From Chloroflexota bacterium (GTDB taxonomy: Bacteria; Chloroflexota; Chloroflexia; Chloroflexales; Herpetosiphonaceae): a stretch of 64,000 nucleotides of DNA. A program made the translations under genes and the position numbers. Below the pieces are notes generated by a model. It saw nothing but the letters and a program-made list of their open reading frames with translations, was not told where the DNA came from and did not search any database. Shown here piece by piece: positions 1 to 8,805 of the stretch. Where the stretch lies: NCBI GenBank assembly GCA_020161265.1, contig JAIUOC010000002.1:1-64000 (forward strand), in the 5' to 3' direction. Position 1 is the first letter of the stretch. Each line of letters starts with the position of its first letter.

Positions 1-184
1 GGTCAAAGGTGGTCAGGACATCTTCAAACATGGCTTGAAAATCGCCACGAAAGAGATCGCTTAAAAACGCCTGCGCTTTGCCGAGCATGCTTTGGTGATG
101 ATTATGCAGCACATCGTTAAACTCACGTAAAGCGGCGGCAGTGATGCGCAGTTGCTCCACATCGGCCTGAATTCGATAACTCAT
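1..184 (-). CDS. WXG100-like small protein, partial (cut by window edge)
   Basis: The first 61 codons of a minus-strand gene are visible, starting MSYRIQADVEQLR and running off the left edge. It begins 21 bases after the eccC-like stop and shares its orientation, so it is probably the next gene of the same operon. The predicted shape is two helices around a turn reading LFRGDFQAMFE, which sits where WXG100 proteins have W-x-G followed by an aromatic residue; here Trp is replaced by Phe. This suggests a divergent WXG100 or related secreted helical-hairpin protein. The C-terminal half is unseen, so a longer effector with a WXG100-like N-terminus is equally possible. Confidence 0.6.
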   Translation of the reverse strand, partial: MSYRIQADVEQLRITAAALREFNDVLHNHHQSMLGKAQAFLSDLFRGDFQAMFEDVLTTFD

Positions 185-205
185 TTACGCTCCCTTCTTG
201 ATTAG

Positions 206-3200
206 TTAGGTTGGTTCACCATCATCAGCCAGTTCGTTGGTTAGATCAATTATTGGTGGATCGACATCACCAGCCAACTCTTCATGGCTTTGGAGTTCTT
301 TGAAAATGGTGTTGAATAACATTTCACGCGTTTGCCAAAACTGTACAATCTGGGCTAACCCTCGCTGAATCAAAAATCCTCGGCCTGGAATATTATCCAT
401 TGTGTTAGGAAGTTTTACTGCATTAGGTATACCCATTGATAAATTCGATGGCTCAGGGCTTGTACCCAAAACAATGGCATTTCGATCAAGTTGTAATACT
501 TTAATTAATGCATCTGGCGATGGATTTGAGGAAGAAGTTATTAAAATATGCAAATTCATCCGTTTATCCTGAGCCCATTTGGCCAATTCAGTCATAATCG
601 ATGGATCAGGCTTAGGTTCAAGTCGTTCATATTTATTAATTGCAATAATTGTTTTACGGTGATGTATGAATGATTTATCCTGCTTGATTTGTAATTGCAG
701 CTCTCGCATTGAATGTTGAATTATTCCGGGATTTTTTTGATTGCTGCCAAAGAACTCCATAAAATTATCGCTCGTAATTAATTTAACATTCGGAAATAGA
801 CTAAATGAATCAAAACCCGTATCAACATAATCAATCAAATAAATCTCAAGTTCTGTGTTACGATACCAATAAAGCCATCCTGCGAGCAAGGTCTTCAGAA
901 GGCTTGTTTTGCCCATACTAGAACCACCAACAATTAACATATGCCGATTTGTCGCGAAATCGATAGCAATATCTTCGAGAAAACGATTACTTCGCGCAAG
1001 ATAAATTATTGGGTCTGGTAGCAAAAGAGTTTCATTATAAAGGCCTAAGGCATGTTCCTTCTGCTCCCGCCATCGCTCAAAATCAACGTCGATCGACGTA
1101 TCAAGGACTTTGAGTTTATAGTTAGGAATTTCGCAATTACGCCAAGCCGCTTTAACGATCTCAACTGATTGCCGCAGTTGGCTATTCCGATCAAGGGTGT
1201 TCAAAGGTAAAGGTATCGACTCTTGGGTTGGTTGTAATAATCGCCGAATAGCAGCTGCATCGACTAGGGTAGGGTAAGCGATTTGACATTCGCGTGGCAA
1301 TGGAACCTCAACGAGATAGCCCCGTCCATAATCTTGTGGGCTAAGTTCATAGGCATAACGTTTGTTTAATGCAGCGATCGACTCATCAATACTATTTAGG
1401 CGTAAAACGAGTTTTTGGCCGATATCTAAGGCTTGTTTAGGCCAGCGATCATTAGTAAAGAGGAAGTAGATGCCATATGATTTGGCTGTGAGTAGATCGA
1501 CAATCGATATATTTGTATGGGTTTGGACAAAACTTTGCAGGTTCTCAATCACGATAATATAGGCGGGCATTGGGCGAGGTTTGGGCTGCTCATCATTAGT
1601 TTGTTGGTTTGTACTTGTTTCTATGGCTGCTTGTTGATCTGATTTAAGAGATTGGTGATATGAAACCCATGTTTGTGAGCCTCCAAATACTTGTGCTCGT
1701 TGATTCACTTCGTCTGAAAGGAGATTGAAAAGACGTTCGATTTTCAAAATATCGTTAAACCGTAAATTATCAGCCAGATGCGGAATTCCATGGAGATCCA
1801 AGCCATCGCCAGTGCGGTTAATCGTATAAATCACCACAGTGTTTGGGTCGTAGTTTTGGGCTATCGACAAGATACACGTTTGGAGAAATGCGGTTTTACC
1901 AGATGTTGAGCTACCGACTGCAACCACACTCCCAACCTCAGAAAGGTTAATTTGAAATGGCGATTGACGGGCTTCTTCTGGAAAATCTAACTTGCCAACA
2001 GTCATTTGCACCGCAATTGAATGAGCACTCGGCGTTAATTCACTTAATAAAAGGTTCGAGTCAAACGGTGGATTCCAAATTGGTCGTGAGGTTGCTGCAA
2101 ACGTCTGGTTATTAATTGATCGATAGGCAGGGGTGAGCTGTAATTGACTAATAATGACTTCTGCTGTCGAAAGTACTAAGCCATTTTCTACCTCGCTTGG
2201 ATCTTGCTGCTGGATCAGTGATTCATTTTGGATAACCCGCCCCGTTGCATCACGCCGCCCACTACGTATATGTTCTTGTTGCTGCCCAGAACGGTAAGGC
2301 AAGGTAATAATTGCTGATTGAAACGGAATAATTGTTCGATTAACCCGCTTGTAACCACGCCCAGGCATACTATTTTGAATGGTTGCGGCATCATCGGTCG
2401 TAAGCATAGTTTTGCTATCATCAACATTTACAAGTCTTAACGCGAGCCAATAGGTTAAATTTGCCTTCAAACCTTCCTTTATTTTTGGATTCGAGGGTTG
2501 TTGGGTTGCAAATAACAAATGAACGCCCAAACTTCGCCCTTGTTTGACCACACGAATAAGTTCTTGTACAACTTCTTCATGATCATTAACCATCTCATCA
2601 AATTCATCAATAGCAATTAATAAATTAGGAATCTCTGGGGTAAGTCGTTTTTCGCGATACTCACGGATATTTGATACTCCTTTCTCACCAAAGAACAACT
2701 TACGCTTATCAAGCTCGCTATTAATTGCAAGTAAAGCGCGTTCCGTTTGACTGCCAGAAAGATCAGTAATATAGCCAGATGTATGTGGTAATTTGGCAAG
2801 ATCACGGAATGTTGCCCCACCTTTAAAGTCAATCAGCATCAAATGCAAACGCTTTGGGCTATGCATAATTGCAAGACTAATTAACAGCGTGGTTAAAAAT
2901 TCGCTCTTACCGGAACCTGTTGTTCCGGCAACCATACCATGCACACCTTCTTTTTTCTCATTTAAATCAAGCCACATAATATCATTAGGTTGTGCGCCGG
3001 TTTTTCCAATTGGAACTGGATATAGCCCTGATGGATGATTGCTATCTGCTGGCGGTGGATTATCCCAAATACTCCTAGGATCATAGCTTCCAGCATCTTC
3101 AATTTCTAAAAGTTTTAATAGATCGATCTGACGTGGAATATCAGATGAAATATTTATTTCTGCTATAGGAATTTCTTCCAAATGACTAGCTATTTTATCA

Positions 3201-4531
3201 ATTTGTTCAAAATTAAGTTGATCAGCCTTTATTTTAAACCTTCCGCCTCCCTCAGATTGATAGCCAATGGTGGCTAATTCTTGCTTGTTATCTTCTTTTG
3301 AAGATAAATCGATATAGGCACCACACTCAGTAGGAACATCTTTTAGTTTATTAACTGCATATAGAGCACTAACTCCAAGTCTACGCCCATAGTTTATAAT
3401 TTGATACAAAATTGGCTCATCAAGTATATTCATTGTATGATACGGTAAAATAACTATTAGATATGGCAAGTAAATATTATTCTTAATCGCTGTTATCTGA
3501 GTTCTTTGTTGAATTTCTCTTTCTAATTCGCCTAAAATTTCCTCAAATTCTTTCCTTTTCTTTTGATAGTGACTATATTCAGTAGCATCAAGCTTTTGCA
3601 ACTCATCTTCGGTTTTTTTAGGGTAATAGTGAGCAAGTAAACGATAATCTTGATTTCCTTGCAAAGATTGAACATGCGATAGTCTTTTCAGCCAAGACCA
3701 TTGTTGATTATCTCTTTCTTCCCAAAATCCAAATATTCGAACATCATTTGGGGTATGATGCGTTACAATATGCGCAATTAAGGCAAATATCATAGTTGAT
3801 GTTTGCGTTCTAGAACCAATAATCCCAATCGAACCATATAAAGGTAAGTTGATTGTTCGAGGAATATTTGTAATAATTTTATGGGTTTGGGCAATTGAAC
3901 TTAGTAAATTTGTATGTTCATTAATTATATTAGCATTGGGTTGTTTGATAGCTGTAGTTGTTTGACATGAACCAAGGCCTATACGCACAACTAAAAAATC
4001 ATCATCAGTTGGCCGACGTTCCCACAAACGTTCAGCTGGTTGCGCAACAATTTCTTTAACCAACAATACTTTATGGATTTTTGGCTTATTTGATCCAAAT
4101 GCGGGTGCAGGATCAGCTTCGACTAAGGCTGGATTATTTGCCCGATACACATCAATTTGGGCAACATTTAAATCAATAATTAATTCTCTTTTATCTTCAA
4201 GATTATGTTGCCAAACTCGGCGTTCTTCAGTTGTTTTTGTAATCTGCTGCTTTCGTTGGATAATATATGATCCAATTGCAACTGATGCTGATACAAATGA
4301 TATTGCAACCATAGGAATCACAAACCATAGGCTTGCATTGCCTCGAATAATCGCTACACCAAAATACACTAGCGCTGTAATCACCGGAATAAGCAACATT
4401 CCCCAACGAAATGGAGTAATTGGCGAGAGCTGCGGCGGAGCCGGCAGTTCTACTTCTTCAACTGGTAATTCGCGCAGAATTCGAGGTGGTCGATTGAATG
4501 GCCGTTGTTCGTTTTGCGGTATATGGCTCAT
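206..4531 (-). CDS. EccC/FtsK-SpoIIIE type VII secretion ATPase
   Basis: A 1441-residue membrane motor of the EccC/EssC class that would recognise and drive export of WXG100 proteins. Two membrane segments lie near residues 43-62 and 70-92, followed by a cytoplasmic region and three FtsK/SpoIIIE ATPase domains. Their Walker A lysines are K542 (GTTGSGKS), K879 (GSSTSGKT) and K1208 (GGSSMGKT). Domain 1 has good Walker B-type motifs (LMLIDFKGG and LLIAIDEFDEM). Domains 2 and 3 keep the P-loop, but I see no clear Walker B acidic pair, as is usual in EccC where the distal domains bind substrate tails. The first domain starts later than in EssC, and there is no obvious N-terminal FHA pair. The gene follows two WXG100 genes. 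No EccB, EccD, EccE or mycosin is visible, so the apparatus is either minimal or continues to the left. The ATG has an AGGA site about 9 bases upstream. Confidence 0.9.
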   Translation of the reverse strand: MSHIPQNEQRPFNRPPRILRELPVEEVELPAPPQLSPITPFRWGMLLIPVITALVYFGVAIIRGNASLWFVIPMVAISFVSASVAIGSYIIQRKQQITKTTEERRVWQHNLEDKRELIIDLNVAQIDVYRANNPALVEADPAPAFGSNKPKIHKVLLVKEIVAQPAERLWERRPTDDDFLVVRIGLGSCQTTTAIKQPNANIINEHTNLLSSIAQTHKIITNIPRTINLPLYGSIGIIGSRTQTSTMIFALIAHIVTHHTPNDVRIFGFWEERDNQQWSWLKRLSHVQSLQGNQDYRLLAHYYPKKTEDELQKLDATEYSHYQKKRKEFEEILGELEREIQQRTQITAIKNNIYLPYLIVILPYHTMNILDEPILYQIINYGRRLGVSALYAVNKLKDVPTECGAYIDLSSKEDNKQELATIGYQSEGGGRFKIKADQLNFEQIDKIASHLEEIPIAEINISSDIPRQIDLLKLLEIEDAGSYDPRSIWDNPPPADSNHPSGLYPVPIGKTGAQPNDIMWLDLNEKKEGVHGMVAGTTGSGKSEFLTTLLISLAIMHSPKRLHLMLIDFKGGATFRDLAKLPHTSGYITDLSGSQTERALLAINSELDKRKLFFGEKGVSNIREYREKRLTPEIPNLLIAIDEFDEMVNDHEEVVQELIRVVKQGRSLGVHLLFATQQPSNPKIKEGLKANLTYWLALRLVNVDDSKTMLTTDDAATIQNSMPGRGYKRVNRTIIPFQSAIITLPYRSGQQQEHIRSGRRDATGRVIQNESLIQQQDPSEVENGLVLSTAEVIISQLQLTPAYRSINNQTFAATSRPIWNPPFDSNLLLSELTPSAHSIAVQMTVGKLDFPEEARQSPFQINLSEVGSVVAVGSSTSGKTAFLQTCILSIAQNYDPNTVVIYTINRTGDGLDLHGIPHLADNLRFNDILKIERLFNLLSDEVNQRAQVFGGSQTWVSYHQSLKSDQQAAIETSTNQQTNDEQPKPRPMPAYIIVIENLQSFVQTHTNISIVDLLTAKSYGIYFLFTNDRWPKQALDIGQKLVLRLNSIDESIAALNKRYAYELSPQDYGRGYLVEVPLPRECQIAYPTLVDAAAIRRLLQPTQESIPLPLNTLDRNSQLRQSVEIVKAAWRNCEIPNYKLKVLDTSIDVDFERWREQKEHALGLYNETLLLPDPIIYLARSNRFLEDIAIDFATNRHMLIVGGSSMGKTSLLKTLLAGWLYWYRNTELEIYLIDYVDTGFDSFSLFPNVKLITSDNFMEFFGSNQKNPGIIQHSMRELQLQIKQDKSFIHHRKTIIAINKYERLEPKPDPSIMTELAKWAQDKRMNLHILITSSSNPSPDALIKVLQLDRNAIVLGTSPEPSNLSMGIPNAVKLPNTMDNIPGRGFLIQRGLAQIVQFWQTREMLFNTIFKELQSHEELAGDVDPPIIDLTNELADDGEPT

Positions 4532-4555
4532 CGGCGTAATTCCTATACGGTATGG

Positions 4556-4583
4556 GAGTGGAGATCGTGCATGATCTCCACTC
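4556..4583. other. Perfect 11-bp hairpin between WXG100 and eccC-like genes
   Basis: GAGTGGAGATC (4556-4566) and GATCTCCACTC (4573-4583) form a perfect stem with a 6-base loop. No T-run follows on either strand, so it is not a classical terminator. It lies in the 65-base gap between the second WXG100 gene and the ATPase. It could stabilise the upstream mRNA segment, so that the small substrates are made in excess over the motor. Confidence 0.6.
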
Positions 4584-4596
4584 TTACGATGATCAT

Positions 4597-4863
4597 TTAG
4601 AATTTATCAGCATCACGGAATGCATTAGCAGTACTGTTAAGGCGGCTTTCCATTTCGCGCATACTATTAATCAAAGAATTAACATCGTTTTGCCAGCGCG
4701 TCCATTCTTCTTCGAAAGGGGCACGATTACGCCCAATCCATGTTTCTAATAACGTGGAGACGGTATTTTTCAATGTCCCCAGTTGTTGTTCAACTTCAGA
4801 GCTTTGTGTATTGATAGCACTTTTTAATGCATCAGCTAAATCAACATCAATCCCAATTTTCAT
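4597..4863 (-). CDS. WXG100 family protein (EsxA-like)
   Basis: An 88-residue protein of typical WXG100 length without a signal peptide. The central W42-I43-G44 motif (TWIGRNR) sits in the turn between two amphipathic helices, and the C-terminal half is rich in acidic and polar helix formers. Proteins of this family are secreted as dimers by EccC-type motors. The start has a strong AGGAGG-type site 7 bases upstream. The next gene upstream, 21 bases away, is a second WXG100 protein and the downstream gene is the EccC-like ATPase, so this is probably one member of the exported pair. I see no classic C-terminal YxxxD/E export signal. The C-terminus ends with FRDADKF. Confidence 0.9.
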   Translation of the reverse strand: MKIGIDVDLADALKSAINTQSSEVEQQLGTLKNTVSTLLETWIGRNRAPFEEEWTRWQNDVNSLINSMREMESRLNSTANAFRDADKF

Positions 4864-4884
4864 AGTTTAATCCTCCTGAAGGTA

Positions 4885-5178
4885 TTAATATGATGATCCG
4901 CCAAATCCAGAGAATGTTGAATCAATTTCACGAGCCTCACTATTGAGACGAGTTCGTAATTCTTCAACACGTTGAGTAAGGGTATTTACAGTTGATGTAT
5001 AGGTATTCCATGCTTCTAGAAATTGGTTTTTACTATTACCAAACCAGGTTTCTAAGACATTATCAGCAGAAGATTGTAAGATCGAGCGCATACTTTCCAT
5101 CTCTTCTAAAATATGCTGATAACCCCGATCTACTTCGGCTGCATTGCTCAAACTAAAACGAACTTCACCATCTGACAT
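4885..5178 (-). CDS. WXG100 family protein (EsxB-like partner)
   Basis: A 97-residue WXG100 protein starting MSDGEVRF. I set the start at 5178 because a GGAGG site lies 5 bases upstream; a longer reading from a TTG would run through that ribosome site. The W-F-G motif (ETWFGNSK) is at about residues 45-47, between two long helices. It resembles the following gene in layout but differs in sequence and is nine residues longer, as expected for a heterodimer partner. It is the first gene of the WXG100-WXG100-ATPase operon, and its upstream region carries large AT-rich inverted repeats that may be operator sites. Confidence 0.9.
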   Translation of the reverse strand: MSDGEVRFSLSNAAEVDRGYQHILEEMESMRSILQSSADNVLETWFGNSKNQFLEAWNTYTSTVNTLTQRVEELRTRLNSEAREIDSTFSGFGGSSY

Positions 5179-5292
5179 AAGATCCTCCAATTAAGCTATA
5201 ATTCCTTTAAGATGGTCGATTGATCGGTCATTGTAGATAACCAAAATGTTATTCACACCTCCAGTTAATTATTTCATTAACACTATATTTCA

Positions 5293-5336
5293 CATAATAA
5301 TATATTCTTTAATTTAGAAAATAATATATTATTATG
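5293..5336. promoter_or_regulatory. 14-bp perfect inverted repeat, candidate operator
   Basis: CATAATAATATATT (5293-5306) is repeated inverted at 5323-5336 with a 16-base spacer. It sits in the 229-base divergent region between the WXG100 operon (minus) and the ubiquitin/FHA-like gene (plus), so one regulator could control both. The tract is almost pure A/T, which raises the chance of coincidental symmetry, but a perfect 14-bp match is long. Confidence 0.5.
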
Positions 5337-5350
5337 ATAAAATCACGTAA

Positions 5351-5374
5351 AATCATAAATTTTATGTTATGATT
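5351..5374. promoter_or_regulatory. 8-bp inverted repeat upstream of plus-strand gene
   Basis: AATCATAA (5351-5358) and TTATGATT (5367-5374) flank an 8-base spacer, 34 bases before the ATG at 5408. Its position suits a repressor site in the promoter or leader of that gene. The AT-rich context makes this a weak call. Confidence 0.3.
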
Positions 5375-5407
5375 AAATCAATTATCTAAATTGAAAGAGG
5401 TAACAGC

Positions 5408-6076
5408 ATGGCCAACATACACATTCGGTTATATGGAATCTTTGCTGATCGGATCAATCAATCAGATACCTACACGGTAAATATACACGACCAAGTTACA
5501 AATATTATTAAAAATATTTGTCGTGATTACTCATTAGATGTTTCCTCCGATTATGAATTATGGCTTGTTAATGATAAAAATCCATCAAAGCTAATTAAAT
5601 TACTTGAAAATGAAAGCAGATTGTATGAGCTAAATATAAGACAATTTAGCAATATTTTACTTCGAACAAAACAAATTAATCCAGCTAAACAACCTTCTCG
5701 TTGCTTACTCGGCTTACCTGATGGTAGCGAAGCACTTATTGGCAAAGGAAGTTGGTTAATATCACGAGAATGGCTTCTCAAGATTGTTTGGCTGCGTGAT
5801 CGAAATGCGTTTCAAGTGGCAAAAGAGCAATCCGAGCAAGAGCACTCAGCATGGAATAGCCTCTCACGCGAACAAAACGGCGGACATTTTATCCTCAGTT
5901 ACGACCCAAAGGTTGGAACATGGTCAATCATGCTTAAAGCTGATAAGCCACCAATTCAAATAAATGGAACATACATAAGCCCAGGCATTGCGAATCCCCT
6001 TCCTAGCCAAGCAAAACTTCAAATAGGCCGATCAAAGCCATTTATTATCAATCTACGCTTAGTCGATCTTGATTAA
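5408..6076 (+). CDS. Ubiquitin-like (YukD/EsaB-type) plus FHA-like protein
   Basis: A 222-residue soluble protein. Residues 1-85 alternate strands and a helix in the pattern of a ubiquitin-like fold: an opening strand with NIHIRLYG, an amphipathic helix near 30-45, then ELWLVND and strand-rich sequence. This is like the YukD/EsaB accessory proteins of type VII systems. Residues about 100-222 end with IQINGTYISPG followed by AKLQIGRSKPFIINL, resembling the last strands of an FHA domain. The canonical GR-x-S...H core is not clear, so pThr binding is uncertain. It lies on the opposite strand between the WXG100 operon and the kinase/phosphatase operon. An AGAGG site precedes the ATG. The function is inferred from fold pattern and context; it could be an unrelated protein. 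Confidence 0.6.
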   Translation: MANIHIRLYGIFADRINQSDTYTVNIHDQVTNIIKNICRDYSLDVSSDYELWLVNDKNPSKLIKLLENESRLYELNIRQFSNILLRTKQINPAKQPSRCLLGLPDGSEALIGKGSWLISREWLLKIVWLRDRNAFQVAKEQSEQEHSAWNSLSREQNGGHFILSYDPKVGTWSIMLKADKPPIQINGTYISPGIANPLPSQAKLQIGRSKPFIINLRLVDLD

Positions 6077-6088
6077 TCAAATACATTT

Positions 6089-6143
6089 AATTGCTGGGTA
6101 TGCCATTGTGTATCTAAAATCACCAATAAAATACCCAGCAATT
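6089..6143. terminator. Bidirectional terminator-like inverted repeat
   Basis: AATTGCTGGGTAT (6089-6101) pairs perfectly with ATACCCAGCAATT (6131-6143) around a 29-base loop. It lies between two convergent genes ending at 6076 and 6155. There is no strong T-run, so termination efficiency is uncertain. Confidence 0.5.
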
Positions 6144-6154
6144 GCTTCAATCGT

Positions 6155-7327
6155 TCATTGAACTACAAAAACTAAATAGGCTCGTTGATCGGAAGCACCA
6201 TTCAGCCATGTTGCAGCACTTAGGTTATAGCCACTATGTCCAGGAACATAAAATAATACGCCCGCCCACCATGACCAACCTAACCCACATACCGAAAATT
6301 CGCCATTACCATTGGTAGTCCATGGAACTGATGATTTACCATTATTAACATTGCCAACAGCACCAGCCATCCCAACTCCATTGCTATTAATCACCCTACC
6401 TTGAAAACATGAATTAAAACTCCCTGTTTCTGAGCCTTTAGAATATCCTTGCCTGAACTCTGCACGTGGCAATTTTGGTCTAGTATCCTTGGTTGGAAGT
6501 GCAACAGATGTAGGTGTTGGTGGGGGATTCAGTTTTTTATCAAGTCGTTTCATACAATCGCGTGCCGTTTGATCCTCAGGCACATCGCCAGGCCAGAGGT
6601 CATTTGCTCGTGAACAATGGTTTAATGCTTCGCGCCATTGTTCTTGCTTGCTTTTCTTTGGATCACTCCCATCGGCTTGTTGTTCAATAACCGTAGCAAG
6701 GGCCATTAGAACATCATAATGAACAATGATACTATTCGGAAGTTGAAGCTTTTTTTCAAGCACCAGATTATATTGGGATTGTGCTTCGTTTACATATTGA
6801 CGTTGAATATTTAGATCGCTTTTTTGCTCAACTGCTAAACGATATGCGGCTAAAGCCTGCAAGGTATTCAAAGTACCCGAAGTTGTTTCAATATACAACT
6901 TCAATTCATCATATAATGAATCAGTCGAAACTGTAAATTTTTGGCCTGTAATAAATTTATCATAGGCATTTCGTAATTGTTCAGGGTTATTGTTAGCCTT
7001 TTCAAGAATTAATATACCCCATAAACGATATGTTTGCCCTAGCATTAATCCAACTTCAAGTGAATTATTTGAAAGGGCATAGGCTCGATTATAATGATTC
7101 ACCGCGTTTTCAAAATCGTTAGTAGCAATCGCAGCCTTGCCAGCATCAATCTGGCTTCGTACCAACGGATCTTCGGCAATTGTTATCGTGATTGAGGGTA
7201 TTGCTGTTGTTGATGCGCCATCTAAAGGTGTAATTGTGGCCACTGAGGTATTAATACCCTTGGATGAATCACCACAGGCCACAATTAGCATTAAGCAAAT
7301 CAACATAGTAAACCAACGTGCTCGCAT
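6155..7327 (-). CDS. TPR lipoprotein with C-terminal beta-sandwich-like domain
   Basis: A 390-residue exported lipoprotein. The N-terminus has a hydrophobic stretch ending in a lipobox (LIVAC, C18), so it should be anchored to the outer face of the membrane. Residues about 55-250 are helical with tetratricopeptide-like periodicity (for example the repeat starting AAIATNDFENAVNHYNRAY). A Pro/Thr linker near 270-290 leads to a C-terminal domain (about 305-390) with GRVINSNGVGMAGAVG followed by GEFSVCGLGW, the pattern of carboxypeptidase-regulatory-like or transthyretin-like folds. It is the last gene of the VWA-FHA, kinase, phosphatase operon, so it may be an extracytoplasmic partner or sensor of that signalling set. 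No specific function is recognised. Confidence 0.75.
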   Translation of the reverse strand: MRARWFTMLICLMLIVACGDSSKGINTSVATITPLDGASTTAIPSITITIAEDPLVRSQIDAGKAAIATNDFENAVNHYNRAYALSNNSLEVGLMLGQTYRLWGILILEKANNNPEQLRNAYDKFITGQKFTVSTDSLYDELKLYIETTSGTLNTLQALAAYRLAVEQKSDLNIQRQYVNEAQSQYNLVLEKKLQLPNSIIVHYDVLMALATVIEQQADGSDPKKSKQEQWREALNHCSRANDLWPGDVPEDQTARDCMKRLDKKLNPPPTPTSVALPTKDTRPKLPRAEFRQGYSKGSETGSFNSCFQGRVINSNGVGMAGAVGNVNNGKSSVPWTTNGNGEFSVCGLGWSWWAGVLFYVPGHSGYNLSAATWLNGASDQRAYLVFVVQ

Positions 7328-7360
7328 AGATTCTCCTATCGCTTGTTAGAAACATGTTAC

Positions 7361-8773
7361 TTAGGGCTGTGGTGGATTGATTGGATATGGATTATCAGGT
7401 ATTGGATCAATCGGATTATCAGGTGGTGGTTCGGTTGTTGGTGTTGGCGGATTTGTATTTGGTGTTGGTATTGGTGATTCGATTGATGGTATTGGCACGA
7501 TTGATGGTGTTGGGACGATTGATGGTGTTGGTACAAGCGTATTCGTCGGTATATTGGTTGGCACAGGTGGCACAACATTAGGAATATTCCGCGTTGGTGG
7601 AATCCGCGTTGGTGGAATCCGTGTTGGCGGAATAGGAGTCGGGCTTGGCGTTTGGGTTGCAGTAGGCGTAGCTGTGCGTAAATCAAAGGTCGAAGTTGGC
7701 TGGCCTGGCTGGGTTGTATTCTCAGGCAGAAGAGTCATCTTACCATCGATATTTAAAGGAGTTACAGTCGCTTGATTGCCTTGGATTGCTAAGGTTGGCG
7801 AAAGGGTCGATTCTTGGTTGAAAATAGTATTCAGAATAAATAAAGCACCTGAAACTAATACTATTAGTGCTAATATACCAATAATCATCTTCCATGAAAT
7901 ATTCGGTAGCCATCCCCAAAAATTCGATTGACCATATTGAATAACTGCAACACTAACATTATCTGCCGTTTTACGTTGTAATGCTAATTTCGTTAATTTA
8001 TTAGCTGCATTTGATGATGAATTTTTATGTAAAATATTAATAATTTCTTGCTCACTTATCTTACCACTATCAAGTAAGCCAGATAATCCATCAGTACAAA
8101 GCATAAGCCGGTCACCTGCATAAAACGCAATATTACGGTAAAATTCTGGGGCATTGCGCACCGAATCTTCAGTACGACCTAATCGATGAGTTAGTCCATT
8201 GATCCCATGCTCACGCTGAGCTTGATCTAATGACATGCTTTCTTCTTTTAATAAATACTGTAAGCGATTGTGGTCACGAGTTAATTGTTCGAGGCGATTT
8301 TTATTTGCTTTAAGCAGATACGCCCGTGAATCACCAATATTACCAATGTGGACTAGAATATGATCTTTTTGGCGTAACATTAATGCAGCAACGAGGGTAC
8401 TGCCACCTTCTTTATAATAGTCCGGTCGTAAACTTTGAAAACTTACTAAGGAATGATTGGCAATCTCAAAAGCCTTTTTAAGCTGTTGTTCTGGCGAATC
8501 TTCACTATCGTCACGTAGCGTGTCAATAGCTGACAGGGTAGCTTGAGAACTTAATGTACGTCCAATCGCGCCGCCACCCATTCCATCAGCAACCAGAACA
8601 ATCGCCCGAGGCATACGTTGCTGCCTCAGGAGATTTGCTGATGGATGCACCGCAATTGAATCTTCATTACTGGATTCATGACCATAGGAGTCACGTCGTC
8701 CGCCAACATGCGAGGCGTATCCAATATCAAATACTGGTAATAGTTTAGAAGAACTCTTTGTACGTGTAGCCAT
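7361..8773 (-). CDS. Membrane-anchored PP2C-type Ser/Thr phosphatase
   Basis: A 470-residue protein. The N-terminal PP2C (PPM) domain, about residues 10-260, has the metal-binding motifs NEDS (36-39), VADGMGGG (D63), GDSRAYLL, LCTDGLSG and ADNVSVAV. It should dephosphorylate Ser/Thr residues in the cytoplasm using Mn or Mg. One membrane helix lies near 292-320, followed by a Pro/Thr-rich extracellular tail of about 130 residues with repeats such as IPPTR. The start was set at MATRTKSS (8773), which has GGAG seven bases upstream. It sits just downstream of a Ser/Thr kinase with the same tail style, giving a kinase-phosphatase pair that probably acts on FHA ligands in this locus. Confidence 0.9.
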   Translation of the reverse strand: MATRTKSSSKLLPVFDIGYASHVGGRRDSYGHESSNEDSIAVHPSANLLRQQRMPRAIVLVADGMGGGAIGRTLSSQATLSAIDTLRDDSEDSPEQQLKKAFEIANHSLVSFQSLRPDYYKEGGSTLVAALMLRQKDHILVHIGNIGDSRAYLLKANKNRLEQLTRDHNRLQYLLKEESMSLDQAQREHGINGLTHRLGRTEDSVRNAPEFYRNIAFYAGDRLMLCTDGLSGLLDSGKISEQEIINILHKNSSSNAANKLTKLALQRKTADNVSVAVIQYGQSNFWGWLPNISWKMIIGILALIVLVSGALFILNTIFNQESTLSPTLAIQGNQATVTPLNIDGKMTLLPENTTQPGQPTSTFDLRTATPTATQTPSPTPIPPTRIPPTRIPPTRNIPNVVPPVPTNIPTNTLVPTPSIVPTPSIVPIPSIESPIPTPNTNPPTPTTEPPPDNPIDPIPDNPYPINPPQP

Positions 8774-8805
8774 AGTGTATGCTCCAAACAAAACCTAATC
8801 GATGG

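Noticed and set aside
7377..7775. Gly/Val-rich open frame opposite the phosphatase tail
   Set aside because: It is the antisense of the Pro/Thr repeats and has no independent support.
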